The translations under genes and the position numbers were made by a program. A stretch of DNA of 64,000 nucleotides, taken from positions 36,153,599 to 36,217,598 of the forward strand of contig CM039516.1 of the NCBI GenBank assembly GCA_022432975.1, written 5' to 3'. This DNA comes from Begonia masoniana (Eukaryota > Streptophyta > Magnoliopsida > Cucurbitales > Begoniaceae). This document shows, in pieces, positions 60,206 to 64,000 of the stretch. The notes beneath the pieces are model-generated. The model saw nothing but the letters and a program-made list of their open reading frames with translations. It was not told the origin of the DNA and did not search any database. How positions within the stretch are numbered: position 1 is the stretch's first letter; each line of letters starts with the position of its first letter.

Positions 60206-60880
60206 GTTAAAATTAGAGATGACAAATGAGCTAGCCAAGCCGAGCCGAGCCGAGCCGAGTATGAAAAAATCTAGCTCACCAATCCTAGCGAGTTAAACGA
60301 ACTGAACCTAACGAGCCTGAAAAAATCTAGTTCACTGAGTCTAGCGAGTTAAACGAGCTGAGCCTGACAAGCCCAACAAGACGAGTCAAACTAGCAAGAC
60401 CAAAAAAAAATTTAACCGGAAGTGGTACTCGACCTGACTAAACGAGCCTAACGAGTATTAACAAGTCAAACATACATAAATTGTTTTCAATTTATATAAA
60501 TATAATGTATATTTCTAAAAAAAGTTAATTATTAAAATTATAATAATTATTTATCATTATAATGTCAAAATTTAATAGTTGATTGTTTAGTTAATAAAAT
60601 TATTTTATTAATATATAAAATGACATGTATTTAGGAAAAAACTATTTGAGATGATCTAATAAAAATTATCATACAAATATTTGACAGTTGCATCATTACA
60701 AATTATACACATACTAACTAGGTTGGCAACTATTTAATTGCCAATCATTTGCAATTATGGTGACAAACAAGGTGGCCAAGCCGAGCCAACCGTAAAAAAG
60801 TCTGACTCACTAAGCATAACAAGATAAGCATAACGAGCCAGGCGAGCCCAACGAGCTCATTTGTTGTCTTTAATTAAAAC
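60206..60880. mobile_element. hAT-like MITE with GAGCC-rich ends
   Basis: The element is 60214-60872 (659 bp). It starts TAGAGATGACAAATGAGCT and ends AGCTCATTTGTTGTCTTTA, a 19-base terminal inverted repeat with four mismatches. The 8-bp flanks GTTAAAAT and ATTAAAAC agree at six positions. Inside both ends are runs of GAGCCGAGCC and ACGAGCCTAACGAG; the centre (60480-60740) is AT-rich. An 8-bp TSD points to hAT. Confidence 0.7.
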
Positions 60881-62029
60881 ACTAATTAGGATTAAAACTA
60901 AATCAAGCTCATTAAATTCCTGTGAAAATTGGTAGTTTTTCAAAGGAAAAATCAGACAACTAGAATTATCAATCAAGTTCTAGTTAAAGCAAATGAAAAT
61001 TAAATTAAACTGAAGAAAATAAAAAGAAATTAGAAAGAGAGAAACCATCAAAGGTAAAATTTGACCAATCAAAACATAGGCGAACACAAATTTCAGGCAT
61101 CATTTTAGCAGAATCATCAATACAAAAGTTGTCCACAGTGTTGAGTTGGAGCTATTGATTCGTGCGACAAAATCATGAAATCTATAAGTTAATCTGAACC
61201 TTTTAGATAAATGTGCATAGATTGATTTCACGTTAGGAAAGGTTTTTAAGCAATAATTGGTATTAAAATGTACGGAATTTTATTTTGAGTATGTCGGTAT
61301 AAATTATTTTGCATGAAAATGTTGTTTGATTGGGAAAATGGCCAGAAAACAGTTGCTGAGCGATGACATCACAAAAACATGTTGGACGCGACAACGTTCT
61401 ATCCCAGAATATCATGGCAATATGTCTGTTAAAAGTTGCAAATGGATGGATGATACGTGGATGCCACGTTATTCACGAGATGAATGCCTCAGCTTTCTAA
61501 GGAACATAATCCCAAGATGTTGTTAATTTAATGCCTCACTGGATTATATGATGTGTCAAGAGAAGTCATCACTTGATTACGAGTCAAATCATTGGCCTTG
61601 ACTAAACCTTTAACTAATGAGTGTATTCTTTTTGTAGGTGAAACAACATATAACTACCTAAGGATGAAACTAAACGCTCAAGACATTAAGAAGTCTTTCC
61701 ACTTGCTAACATAGGAGCACTGCTCGGCCACTCCAAAATTAGAAGAATGAATTTGTCTTTCTTGTGACAATTAATATAACTTGAACTTAGTATTTTAATG
61801 TATTAGGTGGCATGTAATGAAAGAACATATGAAGGAGGGAAGAGTGACTGTATTTTGAAAAGAAGGACTACCTGAAAGTGACCATTGGAGAGAGAAAGGA
61901 TTCGCCTAAAATGACAAAACTATGGTATACTCGGCTAAGCCATGTGGCCAAGTACCCCTCGACTTTTGAACCCCTTCTTTGACTAGTTGCCAAACCTTAA
62001 TTTGTAAGAAGAGACATGATATTTAAACC
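60881..62029. other. Unassigned region
   Basis: No gene recognised. The plus-strand frame 61326-61526 (66 codons) has normal amino-acid composition but no known motif. Confidence 0.35.
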
Positions 62030-62470
62030 ATTTTTAAGGCCCATCTTCAATACTTTTGGGATAAAAATTTGCAGAATAGTTTCAACTTCACTTCTTCTCC
62101 TCGGTGAGTCACATTCGAGAGTTAGAGTGATTTTTGTGTTTCCATTTTATGAGAGCCAAAGTGGTTATATTTCTTTTGCAACCTTCCTCTTCCCTTTCTT
62201 TACGTGGAGAATCATCAACAATGTTGTATCCAACTCTAATCCAAAGCTAGTTGGAGTGTCCTTCTTGAAAAGAGGTGCCAAACCCGAGAGATGTTGTTAT
62301 TACCTACTCGGACCAGCAAACAGTTTTTTCTCCATAACTTTTCAACCACAGTGAGTTAGCCTCTGATTTTTTAGAGGGAAGTTCAATAACATACTTGTAA
62401 GAATGTGTTAAAATTTCAAATCATTTGGAGTTAAATTGAAGATTTTATGCATATTGAATTTTGGGGTGTT
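62030..62470 (+). repeat. LTR-like repeat, partner of 44640-44990
   Basis: Shares the CTCCTCGGTGAGTCAC, GTGTTTCC and GTTAGCCTCTGATTTTTTAG-type segments with 44640-44990 in the same order, with substantial divergence. It is pyrimidine-rich with donor-like CGGTGAGT. No primer site follows here. Confidence 0.4.
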
Positions 62471-63099
62471 CTCGGCCCAAAATTATTGTTTTCAACCGAA
62501 CAAACTTTGCTTTTGTTTACTTTTAAGTAGAAGCACGCCATCATACTAGGACAAAGAATGATTTATGTCGCGGCGTTACTAGCCATATATGCCCCAAAGT
62601 TATTGGTGATATATCGCAGCGTATTAATAGTTTTAAAACTTGTTAGATTATTTTTTTAGTACTTTAATTTAAATACTTTGGTATAATGTTGCACTTGGTA
62701 AAACATTCTATTATTGTGCGGATAAATTAAAAAGATATTGGAATGGGTATCTGTAGTTGAGGTTATGAGTGTGTTAGGCACAAGCACACTGATTTCAAAT
62801 GTGTTAGCCACATGTGGATGATCTTATACTTCTTTAAATCTCTGAAGTTTAATTTACCATACTGAACTTTATGAAAGCTCATATTGTAAGAACTCTCTTT
62901 TTTTTTTTTGCAAATACAGGTAATGACAACAAGAGAAGAAAAGGAAAGTCAAAGGCAGATTGAGTAGTTGATAATGAAGGCATAGTAGGCAGAGTAAGTC
63001 ATTATTTCTTATTTGAACTTTCTCACTTTTACTTGGATTCTGTTGCGTGTATACATGTGATTCTAGAGTTTGGTATTGTATATTGACTTGCAATGGAGT
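62471..63099. other. Unassigned AT-rich region
   Basis: No feature recognised; one A/T run near 62898-62910. Confidence 0.35.
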
Positions 63100-64000
63100 C
63101 TTGATGAGAACCAAGGGTATTGTGAACCTGAGGCCCTTCAACAATGCGGAATAAGACTCAGGAACGCCTTAGAATCAAGTACGAGGAATTTGACTCCAAT
63201 TGAATCTTGCTGATAAAACCGAAGTCATCAAGCAAGAGGAGCTTGAAGAAGACCTACTTCTTCACAAAGAACCCAAAAGAAAGTTGTAAGAATAACTCTC
63301 AAAGAAAATATTCAATAGAAAAAATCCTGTGTCCTTTTAGAAGTAAAAGTGTTTAAAAAGCCTCAAGGAAACTAGGAATAGGTAAACTTAACCTAATTAC
63401 GAAATAGAAAATTTAACAAATTTAAAAATTAGGAAAAACACACTTTAGGAGATTTGGTCGCTGAGAGAGCATGCAGGGCATGCGCTGGAGTGGGCTGGCC
63501 ACGCTGAGTTGAAAGGAGCGTGCGTTGGGCTAGGCTAGCCTCATATGGGCGCACAAGTAGGGTCGAGCGGGTGGGGCATGCGGTCGGGTGTGTGAACAGG
63601 CCAAGCATGCGAGTAGGCCATGTGGACAAGATGCGCGCGCGGGTCGCACTGGTTGGGGTGCGCAATTGGGTGGGTACGTGTAGGCCACAGGTGGCCTTGT
63701 TGGCTGGGCGCAGAGGCAGGTGGGCTCATGGTATTCTAGTGTGCCCACACAATGTGTTGCGAGATGCACACACATGCTGCGCTGTGCGATGCGCGTGCTG
63801 GCTGCACAGGCACGCGCGGGGGCTGCTTCTTTTCCTTCCAAGCAACACCTTTTTTATTGCCATGTTTTATTGGTCTTTTGTATGCATTTCTCTCATTGGC
63901 TCATCATCAATACTTAGAATAATCATTGCTCGTTGCTCGTGTTGAAACGACTCCTTTTCTTGGACCTTCATGATCAAATTATGTAAGGTTTTGTGCATCT
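63100..64000 (-). repeat. Dispersed LTR repeat G, copy 3, running off the window
   Basis: Homologous to copies at 34770 and 42216: CCCTTCAACAATGCGGAATA, ACCGAAGTCATCAAG, TTCTTCACAAAGAAC, and after the GC-rich block a segment with CATCATCAATACTTAGAATA that matches 35360 (CATCAACACTTAGAATATT) and CAAATTATGTAAGGTTTTGTGC matching 35435. It continues past the end of the window. Confidence 0.6.
63465..63840. repeat. GC-rich low-complexity block within repeat G
   Basis: About 375 bp with far higher G+C than anything around it, made of irregular repeats of GCATGCG, GGGCTGG, GCGCGC and GGCCA. The open frames on both strands are rich in R, A, H and P because of this composition and are not credible genes. 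The corresponding place in copy 1 (about 35110-35340) is AT-rich and unrelated. Confidence 0.7.

Noticed and set aside
63429..63945. Arginine/alanine/proline-rich proteins on both strands
   Set aside because: They follow from the GC-rich low-complexity DNA; overlapping open frames on both strands are typical of such composition.

Overview
This is eukaryotic nuclear DNA, almost certainly from a plant. It is AT-rich, holds no host gene that I can recognise, and is packed with nested LTR retrotransposons of plant type: Ty3/gypsy chromoviruses with initiator-tRNA-Met primer sites and a chromodomain-like tail, plus Athila-like elements with a tRNA-Asp-like primer site. MITEs of the Mutator and hAT types and several very long tandem arrays fill the rest. 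I cannot name the species.

Layout. Positions 1-2066 are a degenerate LTR-like flank with a GTCGAC cluster, followed by a 1.44 kb perfect pentanucleotide array (2067-3506). From 3507 to 23625 there is an old family-A LTR (plus strand) split by a younger family-A insertion (minus strand) with a 5-bp target duplication CCCTC (3675-3679 and 21653-21657). The younger insertion has the form LTR - internal - LTR - internal - LTR (3680-7147, 7834-12039, 12040-14730, 14731-19396, 19397-21652). The right unit is nearly intact; the left one is full of small indels and carries a 72-copy 36-mer array and a 686-bp poly(A) run. From 23640 to about 36375 there is an older gypsy element (C, minus strand). Its RNase H is split by a large LTR (B, TSD TCATA at 23979-23983 and 31314-31318), and LTR B in turn contains an opposite-strand LTR (D) and three more perfect arrays. 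From 37540 to 45255 lie Athila-like remnants, an hAT-like MITE and dispersed LTR pieces. At 45980-46826 is a foldback Mutator-like MITE with a 9-bp TSD. At 47308-57338 a complete but decayed chromovirus (E, plus strand, TSD GTTTG) sits inside an Athila-like gag (46880-58010, minus strand). The right end holds another hAT-like MITE (60214-60872) and repeats of LTR type.

The most interesting signal is inside the LTRs. Seven LTRs from four sequence-diverged groups (A, B, D, E), on both strands, share the same layout: TATA box close to the LTR start, leader exon, donor, intron 1, a 45-55 nt exon 2, a strong GTAAGT-type donor, a conserved intron 2 of about 0.5 kb, and an acceptor followed by exactly 15 acidic codons and a stop. 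In addition, the acceptor of intron 2 is complementary to a box just downstream of the donor, and family B shows a compensatory base change in that stem. This looks like a conserved, regulated spliced leader with a possible micro-protein. I know of no description of it.

A second signal is technical or mutational. The perfect arrays sit at junctions where sequence is missing, and the left copy of element A has dense homopolymer indels around arrays that contain none. This must be tested against reads before the arrays are interpreted biologically.
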